Assembly (NCBI GenBank): GCA_006386115.1 | Contig: VFIW01000060.1 | Span: 1-64,000, forward strand | DNA: 64,000 bases | Origin: Globisporangium splendens | Lineage: Eukaryota > Oomycota > Peronosporomycetes > Pythiales > Pythiaceae | Direction: 5' to 3' | Part shown: positions 1 to 8,311 of the stretch, piece by piece | Numbering within the stretch: position 1 is the first letter of the stretch | Layout: the number at the start of each line of letters is the position of its first letter | The notes under the pieces: generated by a model | The model's input: only the letters and a program-made list of their open reading frames with translations | What the model was told of the DNA's origin: nothing | The model's database searches: none | Position numbers and translations under genes: made by a program

Positions 1-2
1 GA

Positions 3-3000
3 GAGGTAATTTGGGCATATACATCTGTGGATGATGTGTCTAATGAGAGTCAGGCATGCGGTGGCCCCTCACACTCAAATGACAAGCCCGTGAAGACCAC
101 TGGAGGTAGAGTAGTCAGGCGCCAGAAAAAGACTGTCTCCTTTGCCATCGACGAGAAGGTTCGCGATGGCGTTGACAAGAGTGAATGGAAGTGGAACAAA
201 CACCCTTCCCAACAAGACAAAAAGAAGAAGACCAGCAAGAGAAGTGTTTCGCCAAGAGTTTTGAGTTCCCCTGATCAAGGTACAAGTGGTGATGACGAAG
301 GGAGTGTCCAAGCACAAGACATTCCAAGCGAGTTTGTGAATATCGCGGTCTACAATGAAGAAGGTGACGTGGATGCAATCCGTCACGTGAAGATTGAAAA
401 TCCTCCAAGTTCAGTCCAAGAGTTGATTTCCTTGCCGTCGATGAGCAAGAAGACACTGGAGCGCAGCCTAGCGAGAGGCGATATTGTGCAGGTGTGTGTG
501 ATCGTCGAAATGGTCGACGAGTGCTTCGTCAACACAGCATCAAGCGCGGATGCAGATGTGTTGGACGAAAAGACACGGAAGGGAAGGTTCGAGGAGCAGT
601 CGTGGGACGCCCTCAAGAAGAACCCCGTGTATGCGCTTGCCAGGGAATACGAAGACATTTTCCCTGACAAGGTGCCGGACGAATTGCCATTCGACAGAGG
701 CATTCGTCATGAGATTGATGTACTTCCTTGCACGAAGTACTGCATCACAAGACAGTGGCCGTTGCCAAAGGAACAAGTCGAGGCAATCGACGAGTTCTTC
801 GCACAACGTGCTAAGGCTGGTCATGTGCGGGAGAGCAAGTCTCCGCATTGCAGCCCCACTTTCTGTGTGAAGAAGGCAACTGGAGGTTGGCGCATTGTTC
901 ATGCTTTCAACAAGCTGAACGACGCGACAATTCCAGCCCAGACTCCGGTTCCACGCAAGGACATGATCCTTGATGGAATGGTTGGCAGCACCATCTTCAG
1001 TGCTATCGATCTGAAAGATGGGTTCTATCAGATTCGAATGCGCGAAGACGATGTTCCGTTGACCGCAGTGAGTACCCCGAGTGGTATGCTGTGGGAATGG
1101 TTAGTGATGCCACAGGGACTGAAGAATGCTCCTGCGACCTTCAATCGAATGGTCACGAACGTTCTTCGTCCTTTGCGAGCATTTGCACCAAGTTACTTTG
1201 ACGATATTTTCGTTCATAGTAAGGCCACGAATGGGAAGTCTGATGTCGATGTTCATCTCGATCATCTTCGTCAAGTTTTCCAGGTCATGCGTGAGAACAA
1301 ACTCTACGCAAACTTGAAGAAGTGCATGTTGTTCGCCCCCGAGATCCCTGTTCTCGGTTGTTTTGTGGGCAAGAGCGGTGTTCGAGTCGATCCGGAGAAG
1401 GTCAAGGCTATTGACGATTGGCCAGTGCCAAAGAACGTCAAACAGCTACGACAATGGTTGGGTCTAGCCAACTACTTGCACAAGCACACGCGCAATTATG
1501 CAGCGTTGATGCAACCCCTCACACAGCTCTTGAAGAAAGACGTTGAGTGGAAGTGGTCGAAAGACCATGAGATGGCGTTCGAAGAAGTCAAGAGGAGTCT
1601 TCGAGAAGCTCCTGTGTTGGCTCTGCCAAACCACGACAAGCCGTTCCACGTCGTCTGTGATGCGAGCGACTATGCCATCGGTTGCGCATTAATGCAACAC
1701 GATGATGAGGGTCACGAGCGAGTTGTGTCGTATCAGTCACGACAACTCCGACCCGCAGAACGGAACTACCCAGTTCATGACAAGGAACTTCTGGCGATGA
1801 AGTATTCTTTGGTCAAGTTCCGTGTGTATCTGCTTGGCGAGGAGCGCTTTGCTATCTACACTGACCACGCATCTTTGCGTACGGCAGTGAAGACTCCTCA
1901 TTTGTCGCAAAGAATGGCGAGATGGTTCTCCTTCTTTGCAGAGTACAACTTCGTTGTACACTGCAAGCCAGGCAAGACGAACATCTTAGCCGATGCGCTG
2001 TCAAGACGTCCGGATTACGATCCGAAGACCAAGAGTGAAGACACGGACGGAGCGTGTCGACTCTGTGAAGATGTTCAAGCGATCGCGGTGCAAGCAACGA
2101 CTACAGTGCGAGAAGACATTGTCGAAGGGTACAAGTCTGACGAAACATGTCAGGACTTGTTGAAGTATTTCAAGGACCCTTCGGACAAAGCACTGCAAGG
2201 TCTTCCGCCGCGCACAAGGTCGCGAGCTCACCGCTTCCGAGTACACAATGGGTTGTTGTACTACGCGGTTGAAGACGGGGATACAGCAAGGGTTGTTGTT
2301 CCCAACGACGAAGGTCTGCGTCATCGACTCTTGTATGAGTACCATGACAGTCCTTCGGGTGGCCATCTCGGACGTGAGAAGACGTTTCTCAGTCTTTCCC
2401 GGGATTACTACTGGCCACACATGTACAAGTGGGTTCGCAAGTATGTGAGGACTTGCGAGATCTGCCAACGAGTGAAACCTTCTGGTTCCACTCAGGCCCC
2501 ACTTCGTTCATTGGCTGTCCCATCGGACAGTTGGAAGTCTGTGAGTATGGATTTCATATTCGGACTTCCAAGAGACACACATGGACGCAATGGCATCCTT
2601 GTGTTTGTGGACCGATTCAGCAAGATGGTCCATCTTGCGCCTGTTTCGGACAAGATCTCTGCTGAGAAGACTGCCAAGGTCTTTGTAGACGTCGTATTCC
2701 GTCTACATGGACTACCAGTCGAGATCGTGTCTGACCGTGACACCCGTTTCACGTCCAAGTTCTGGCGTGCACTGTTCGGACTTCTGGACACCAAGTTGTC
2801 CATGTCAACAGCGGCACACCCTGAAACGGACGGTCAAACAGAGCGAGTGAATCGTGTCCTCGAAGACGTGTTGCGCAGCTACGCAACGTCTTTCAAAGAG
2901 TGGAGTGAATTTCTCCCTCTTGCCGAGTTTGCGTTGAACAACTCCACGCATGTCTCGACAGGTCACTCTCCATTTTATGTGAACTATGGCGTTCATCCTC

Positions 3001-4220
3001 GAGTGCCTGCTTCCATAATGGGTGAGGTCTCTACCTTAAGTGGGGGAGGGACTCTGGCTCATGGTAACAAACCGAAGTCGTCTTACGACCTGAATGCTGC
3101 TTCCGAGTTGAAAGCAAATTTCGACTCGATGAAACCCCTCGACGACATGACAAGTCGTGAAGAGCAGCAAGTCGATGACTTTATTGTGAGGTTTGTTCAA
3201 GACGCAATCGCGAAGGCTCAGGATCTGCAAAAGGAACAAGCAGACAAGAGCAGAAGGAAGAACAAGCAAGTATATAAGATCAATGATCTTGTATTACTTA
3301 GCACGGCGAACCTGCCTGAACATGCAGTGTCCAACTTGGGAAGCTCGAAGCTTCTGCCAAGGTTCATCGGACCGTTCAAGGTAGTGAAATGCAATGGTGA
3401 TGCCTACACGCTAGACATACCTACGCGCATGCGTCTACACCCGACATTTTATGTGGGTAGACTGAAGCCTTACCTTCCAAGTGGATCTGCGGATCCTACG
3501 AGATCTTCCGCAAACGATCGAGCTGATCGTGAAGCTTCTCCACTTGATTGCGAAGAGCAAACAGCTCATCGCTCTGGAGATTCTTCTCGGCGTACAGGAG
3601 TTGCAGGACGTCGAAGGATTGGTCCTTCACTGCCTCCAACGCTTGAAGACGAGAATGGTACTCACCACGAAGTACCTCGAGAGCCGAACCTGCCTCTTCC
3701 ACAGAGCACAAAAGGCGATCGTGTGCCAACTCACGAGACTTCTCGTCCTTCTGGAGTCGAACAAGTTCGTCCTGAACCTGTTGGAACCGTTCCTCGTAAC
3801 GGGACTCCAAAGCCGAACACTGGGCAGAACCTTCTGTCAGATCGTCAATCTTCAACTCGTGATCGGCGACAAGGTTCTCGAGACTCTCGCAGCGTTCCTC
3901 AAGTGTCGAACAACGCTGCTGCAAAGCCTCGATTTGCCCACGATGAGCACTCTTCCACTTCCAGAGTCGCTCAATCGTTTTCTCGTTCAGCCCCACCCCC
4001 GTTGTTAGACTCTCAGGGAGAGCATCGCTGGGTGGTTGAGTCGATTGTTGATCATCAAGATCGACCGACTCATCGTCGAGGAAAGAAGCAGTTGAACCAT
4101 CAACGCTTCTACAGAGTTCGGTGGCGTGGATATCCACCGAGCTCGGACACGTGGGAACCTCGTCAGACATTGGAGTCTGATGTTCCCGACGTGGTCCGCA
4201 GCTATGAGAACTGTTTGTAG
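3..4220 (+). CDS. pol: Protease-pol polyprotein of element A (RT, RNase H, integrase, chromodomain)
   Basis: The frame is open to the window edge, so the true start lies upstream; 27 is only a GTG. It aligns with element D just after the aspartic protease. Counting residues from position 27, the order is reverse transcriptase (YFDD near 390), RNase H (CDASD near 545), integrase HHCC zinc finger (near 775-815), the integrase D-D-E core (MDF near 841, SDRDTRF near 903, E near 944) and a C-terminal chromodomain (about 1325-1397). It copies element RNA into cDNA and integrates it; chromodomains of this class usually bind histone marks. No stop or frameshift is seen, so this copy may be functional. 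Its last 725 nt are also read by an antisense ORF. Confidence 0.93.
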   Translation, partial: EVIWAYTSVDDVSNESQACGGPSHSNDKPVKTTGGRVVRRQKKTVSFAIDEKVRDGVDKSEWKWNKHPSQQDKKKKTSKRSVSPRVLSSPDQGTSGDDEGSVQAQDIPSEFVNIAVYNEEGDVDAIRHVKIENPPSSVQELISLPSMSKKTLERSLARGDIVQVCVIVEMVDECFVNTASSADADVLDEKTRKGRFEEQSWDALKKNPVYALAREYEDIFPDKVPDELPFDRGIRHEIDVLPCTKYCITRQWPLPKEQVEAIDEFFAQRAKAGHVRESKSPHCSPTFCVKKATGGWRIVHAFNKLNDATIPAQTPVPRKDMILDGMVGSTIFSAIDLKDGFYQIRMREDDVPLTAVSTPSGMLWEWLVMPQGLKNAPATFNRMVTNVLRPLRAFAPSYFDDIFVHSKATNGKSDVDVHLDHLRQVFQVMRENKLYANLKKCMLFAPEIPVLGCFVGKSGVRVDPEKVKAIDDWPVPKNVKQLRQWLGLANYLHKHTRNYAALMQPLTQLLKKDVEWKWSKDHEMAFEEVKRSLREAPVLALPNHDKPFHVVCDASDYAIGCALMQHDDEGHERVVSYQSRQLRPAERNYPVHDKELLAMKYSLVKFRVYLLGEERFAIYTDHASLRTAVKTPHLSQRMARWFSFFAEYNFVVHCKPGKTNILADALSRRPDYDPKTKSEDTDGACRLCEDVQAIAVQATTTVREDIVEGYKSDETCQDLLKYFKDPSDKALQGLPPRTRSRAHRFRVHNGLLYYAVEDGDTARVVVPNDEGLRHRLLYEYHDSPSGGHLGREKTFLSLSRDYYWPHMYKWVRKYVRTCEICQRVKPSGSTQAPLRSLAVPSDSWKSVSMDFIFGLPRDTHGRNGILVFVDRFSKMVHLAPVSDKISAEKTAKVFVDVVFRLHGLPVEIVSDRDTRFTSKFWRALFGLLDTKLSMSTAAHPETDGQTERVNRVLEDVLRSYATSFKEWSEFLPLAEFALNNSTHVSTGHSPFYVNYGVHPRVPASIMGEVSTLSGGGTLAHGNKPKSSYDLNAASELKANFDSMKPLDDMTSREEQQVDDFIVRFVQDAIAKAQDLQKEQADKSRRKNKQVYKINDLVLLSTANLPEHAVSNLGSSKLLPRFIGPFKVVKCNGDAYTLDIPTRMRLHPTFYVGRLKPYLPSGSADPTRSSANDRADREASPLDCEEQTAHRSGDSSRRTGVAGRRRIGPSLPPTLEDENGTHHEVPREPNLPLPQSTKGDRVPTHETSRPSGVEQVRPEPVGTVPRNGTPKPNTGQNLLSDRQSSTRDRRQGSRDSRSVPQVSNNAAAKPRFAHDEHSSTSRVAQSFSRSAPPPLLDSQGEHRWVVESIVDHQDRPTHRRGKKQLNHQRFYRVRWRGYPPSSDTWEPRQTLESDVPDVVRSYENCL
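3038..3051 (+). promoter_or_regulatory. Internal polypurine tract in element A pol
   Basis: This is a 14-nt run of purines broken by one T (AAGTGGGGGAGGGA), inside pol just after the integrase core. It encodes the conserved peptide LSGGG. The same tract occurs in B (23275-23288), D (16987-17000, minus) and, with one change, C (10325-10338, minus). It resembles a central polypurine tract that could prime a second plus strand. Protein-level conservation alone could also explain it. Confidence 0.35.
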
Positions 4221-4563
4221 CGTCGCCAGGGGCGACACTACGACGACCAGAGCTACGGTTCGCTCTGTCGTCAGCGGGAGTTCTTCTTTCGGCACGAGCG
4301 TTGCCACGACGAAGAAGACGCTCCATCTTGTTCTCATTCTCAAGACGAACAAATGTTCGCCATGAGTCTCTCTGGGCTGCGATGTGTTGGTTCGGATCAT
4401 CACGATCATTGATCCGACGCCAACTGAAGAACCGCTCCTTGTAGAACTCGAGCTCCCCCTTCTTCTTCAGAATGGGAGAAATGTCAAAGAGTTCTGGAGC
4501 TGTCTGCTGTCGCTTGGACGACGGACGTTCTTCACGGTTCACTTGGTCACTTGGTCGCTTCAT
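3496..4563 (-). CDS. Antisense ORF of element A (asORF1), coiled-coil protein of unknown function
   Basis: A 355-codon ORF on the strand opposite to pol. I chose the ATG at 4563 (MKRPSDQ...); the frame stays open to an ATG at 4662 inside the LTR (388 codons). It covers all of the roughly 420 bp between the pol stop (4220) and the LTR, where pol imposes no constraint, and then overlaps 725 nt of pol. The N-terminus is basic (KRP, SSKRQ). A conserved block follows at residues 37-50 (ELEFYKERFFSWRR) and 69-86, then a Ser/Pro/Asp-rich linker, then long heptads of coiled coil (about 235-350). The same ORF is present in B and, frameshifted, in D; element C carries a related one. No function is known to me. 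Confidence 0.65.
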   Translation of the reverse strand: MKRPSDQVNREERPSSKRQQTAPELFDISPILKKKGELEFYKERFFSWRRINDRDDPNQHIAAQRDSWRTFVRLENENKMERLLRRGNARAERRTPADDRANRSSGRRSVAPGDATNSSHSCGPRREHQTPMSDEVPTCPSSVDIHATELCRSVDGSTASFLDDESVDLDDQQSTQPPSDALPESLTTGVGLNEKTIERLWKWKSAHRGQIEALQQRCSTLEERCESLENLVADHELKIDDLTEGSAQCSALESRYEERFQQVQDELVRLQKDEKSRELAHDRLLCSVEEAGSALEVLRGEYHSRLQALEAVKDQSFDVLQLLYAEKNLQSDELFALRNQVEKLHDQLDRLRKIS

Positions 4564-4639
4564 TGCCAATTGCAAAGTGAACTGCTCCGAAAGGTCTGCA
4601 AAAGTACGCAAGGTACTTGTGACTTTAAGGAGGGGATGA

Positions 4640-5291
4640 TGTAATGGGCCATAACCAGCCATTACATGAAGGTGGATCTGTTCCCAGATCTAGTGTGTCA
4701 CACGCCACCTTCAGCGTGCATTGCGGAGACACAAATAACAAAAGGGATTACGGTAATACAGTCACCACATGCACGTGTGACGTCATTCGATGACGTCACG
4801 AGTGTTCTCTGTGCTGATCAGTGCAGAATGTTGTTCTCATGTACGAATCAGTACAGAGCAATGACATCCATGTACTAATCAAGTACTGAGTGATGGTTCC
4901 TGCTTGGGAAACTGCACTGGCGACGAGACCGACGTGTCTCTGCCGCCTGGAGTGAGTGGCGCGAGCCAATCACTTTGTAGGGATTTTAAACAAGACTTGA
5001 AGTTCAAGCTTCTAGAAGATCCCGTAGGTTCAACTTCAGTGTACCCAAGGTTTTATATATCAGATTCATAGGTTTTATTGTGTATGTTTAGGTTTTAGTT
5101 ATCAAACGTGTAGGATCCCTTGGGGTTCATTAGTAAGTAGCGACAGGAACCATAACTACATTTAATTCAGTTGCAAATTTTCCTTCGGGTGCTCAAGTCT
5201 TCTTCCTCCCTCCACATCGGGAGATCGCTTCCTTCGGCACAAGCGTGTGTGCCGTGTGTTGAGGGACTGTTTGGAACAGCGCCCTCTTACA
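4640..5291 (+). repeat. 3' LTR of element A (652 bp)
   Basis: It begins TGTAATGG and ends CTTACA, giving TG...CA ends. It follows the purine tract AAGGAGGGGATGA. The first 27 bp form an inverted repeat (TGTAATGG...CCATTACA). U3 contains CACGTG (4772-4777), two TGACGTCA sites (4778-4785, 4791-4798) and three near-palindromes (4811-4824, 4841-4854, 4872-4886). A TATATA-like stretch lies near 5054. It is homologous along its length to the LTRs at 14719-15367, 21734-22382 and 24863-25511. Confidence 0.9.
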
Positions 5292-7713
5292 TCAAGACAC
5301 AAGAGAAGCAGAAGATGAAGTGAAGAAAGAAAAACAAGCCACTTCAAGCGAATATGTGAACGTCGCAGTCTACAATGAAGAAGGTGACAGCCAGATAGTG
5401 CGTCACGTACAAGTTGAAAATCCTCCAAGTCTGGCTCAAGAATTGATTTCCTTGCCGTTGATGAGCAAGAAGACGCTCAAGCGTAGCCTGGCGAAAGGCG
5501 AAATTTCGCAAATTTGTGCGATCGTCGATGAAGCTGCCGACGATGTCATCAACACTGCGGAAGTGTTAGATGAGAAGACACGGAAGGAAAGGTTTGACGA
5601 GCAGTCGTGGGACGCTCTAAAGACAAACCCCGTGTATGGACTTGTCAAGGAATATGCGGACATATTCCCAGACAAAGTGCCTGACGAATTGCCGCAAGAC
5701 AGAGGCATTCGTCACGAGATAGATGTACTTCCGGGAACGAAGTACTGTATCACAAGGCAATGGCCGCTACCGAAGGAACAAGTCGATGCAATCGATGAGT
5801 TCTTCGCGCAGCGACAGAAGGCTGGCCATGTGCGCGAGAGCAAGTCTCCGCACTGTAGTCTTGCCTTCTGTGTTAAGAAGGCCACAGGTGGTTGGCGTAT
5901 TGTTCATGCATTCAACAAATTGAATGATGCGATCGTACCTGCTCAGACCCCAGTTCCACGTAAGGATATGATCCTTGATGGAATGGTTGGCAGCACTGTC
6001 TTTAGCGCGATCGATCTGAAGGATGGATTCTATCAGATTCGTATGCGTGAGAGCGATGTACCATTTACAGCAGTAAGCACCCCTAGTGGTATGCTGTGGG
6101 AGTGGACGGTAATGCCACAAGGTCTGAAGAACGCGCCAGCAACTTTCAACAGAATGGTCACGAATGTACTTCGTCCATTGAGAGAGTTTGCACCGAGCTA
6201 CTTTGACGATATCTTCGTCCATAGTAAGGCTTTGGGAAAGAAGAAGGATGTTGATGTTCATCTTGAACATCTTCGTCAAGTTTTTCAGGTTATGCGTGAA
6301 AACAAATGATACGCTGACTTGAAGAAATGCATCTTCTTCGCCCCTGAGATCCCTGTACTCGGTTGCTTTGTTGGCAAGAATGGCGTTCGAGCTGATCCTG
6401 AGAAAATCAAGGCTATTGACGATTGGCCTACTCCTCAGAATGTCAAACAACTACGCCAGTGGTTGGGTTTGGCGAACTACCTGCACAAATACACGCGCAA
6501 TTACACAGCATTAGTGCAGCCTCTCACGAGTCTCTTGAAAAAGGACAATGAGTGGGAGTGGTCTGAGGAACATCAGGCAGCGTTTGCTGAAGTGAAGAAG
6601 AGCTTAAGAGAAGCTCCTGTCCTAGCTCTCGCAGGTCATGAGAAGCCGTTCCATGTAGTCTGCGATGCGAGCGATTATGCCACCGGGTGTGCACTGATGC
6701 AACACGATGATGAGGGCAAAGAAAGAGTTGTGTCGTATCAATCACGACAACTCAGGCCCGCAGAAATGAACTATCCGGTCCATGACAAAGAACTTTTGGC
6801 CATGAAGTATGCATTGGCAAAGTTCCGAGTCTATTTGTTTGGTGAGGAGCAGTTCGCTATTTACACTGATCACGCATCACTGCGGACAGCTGTAAAGACG
6901 CCTCACCTATCGCAAAGAATGGCAAGATGGTTTTCCTTCTTTGCTGAGTATAACTTTGTTGTACACTACAAGCCCGGCAAGTCCAACATACTTGCTGACG
7001 CTTTGTCAAGACGTCCGGACTATGATCCGAAGAACAAGAGTGACGACACGAACGGAGCGTGCCGACTCTGTGAAGACGTCAACGCGATTGCTACGGGAGT
7101 GACAAGCACAATTCAAGAAGAAATCACTGAGGGCTACAAGCAAGACGAAGCATGTCAAGAACTGATCAAGTATTTCAAGAATCCCTCAGATAAGGCACTC
7201 CAAAACCTCCCATCAAGAGCAAGATCGCGTGTTCACCGTTACAGCATGCACAATGAGCTGTTGTATTATGCGGTTGACGAAGGGGATCCAGCGAGGATCG
7301 TTGTCCCCAACGACGAAGGTCTGCGTCATCGACTCTTGTACGAGTGTCATGACGGTCCTTCGAGTGGCCATCTCGGACGTGAGAAAACGTTTCTCAACTT
7401 GTCTCGAGATTACTACTGACCTCACATGTACAAGTGGGTTCGCAAGTATGTGCGTACTTGCGAAGTGTGCCAAAGAGTTAAGCCATCTGGCTCTACTCAG
7501 GCTCCACTTCGTTCATTACCTGTCCCTCAGGACAGTTGGAAGTCTGTGAGTATGGATTTCATATTCGGACTTCCAAGGGAAAAACGTGGCAGGAATGGTA
7601 TCCTGGTGTTTGTGGACCGATTGAGTAAGATGGCGCATCTTACCCCGGTCTCGGACAAGATCTCGACAGAGATGACTGCGAAAGTCTTTGTAGACGTGGT
7701 GCTCCGCCTACAT
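5292..7713 (+). pseudogene. pol: Element B pol, 5' fragment (RT to integrase), two nonsense codons
   Basis: The reading frame continues from 5293 (Q-D-T-R-E...). It covers reverse transcriptase (YFDD intact), RNase H and the integrase zinc finger. Two TGA codons break it, at 6307-6309 (where A has Leu) and 7417-7419 (where A has Trp in YYW). It ends at 7713 in the integrase core, where element C is inserted, and resumes at 22942. Identity to A over this part looks like 80-85%, much lower than for the 3' part of B. Confidence 0.9.
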
Positions 7714-8100
7714 TGTAACGGGACTCGTCACACGGCGTACACGTGCGTTGAGGAAGCGCAGGTGAAAGGAAGGGAGCTTTGCGCGTTACCGTGCAAATTG
7801 AGAAGTGAATTAAAACGTTAAAGTGCTAACATGCAATCGTAGTGACTGAAACCTACGGTGTCTCTCATTGGTAGATAATCGGATGTCCATTCCGACTATC
7901 ATCCAATGGGATTAAATCTTAACGGCTTAGTCTTATTGGCTAATATGCAAATGGCTACGTACAGTGTTCATGAGTGACACATATTGATGTGTCTCCAACT
8001 GTACGACGTGGGTGGGTTCGGAAGAGGTGGTAAAACCCATGTGGGAGAAAACCCACACTCTCCTGACCCGGGAACCCATGTAATGGGAGGCCCCATTACA
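7714..8100 (-). repeat. 3' LTR of element C (387 bp)
   Basis: Read on the minus strand it starts TGTAATGGGG and ends CCCGTTACA. The first 22 bp are almost a perfect palindrome (plus-strand 8079-8100). It differs from the 5' LTR at 22555-22941 at three sites that I can see (CGTCACAC/CGTTACAC, CCATTCCG/CCAGTCCG, ATTGATG/ATTAATG). The tract CGGGGGGATGATG just before it on the minus strand is the likely plus-strand primer. Confidence 0.92.
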
Positions 8101-8311
8101 TCATCCCCCCGTAAAGCGATTGGTCACGTAGAAACGCGTACGCGGCCAATCCCTCTGGATTATTCTGTGTTCTTTGGTGTTCTTCCGTGTTCGGAGGAAC
8201 TGGTCACAGAAGGCAGAGCACTGAGTCTTGCGGGCTCAGTTCTCAGTGTGCGCCGTGCCCAACAGAGAGCTTTCCAGACGCCGCAAGCTGTGCGAGGTGA
8301 ACCTCGTACAA

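Larger units (their letters stand above)
1..5291 (+). mobile_element. Gypsy chromovirus element A, 5' part outside window
   Basis: This is a Ty3/Gypsy LTR retrotransposon running left to right. The window opens inside its protease-pol frame; integrase and chromodomain follow, then a purine tract (4627-4639) and the 3' LTR (4640-5291). The base after the LTR continues the open pol frame of element B, so A is inserted inside B. The 5 bp at 5292-5296 (tcaag) should therefore recur upstream of A's 5' LTR, outside this window. Its pol has no stop or frameshift here, unlike B, C and D, so A is probably the youngest of its family in this nest. Confidence 0.9.

Noticed and set aside
5162..5430. Possible gag of element B right after the LTR of A
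   Set aside because: No primer binding site follows this LTR, and the frame is already mid-pol. It is the insertion junction of A in B, not a 5' LTR of B.
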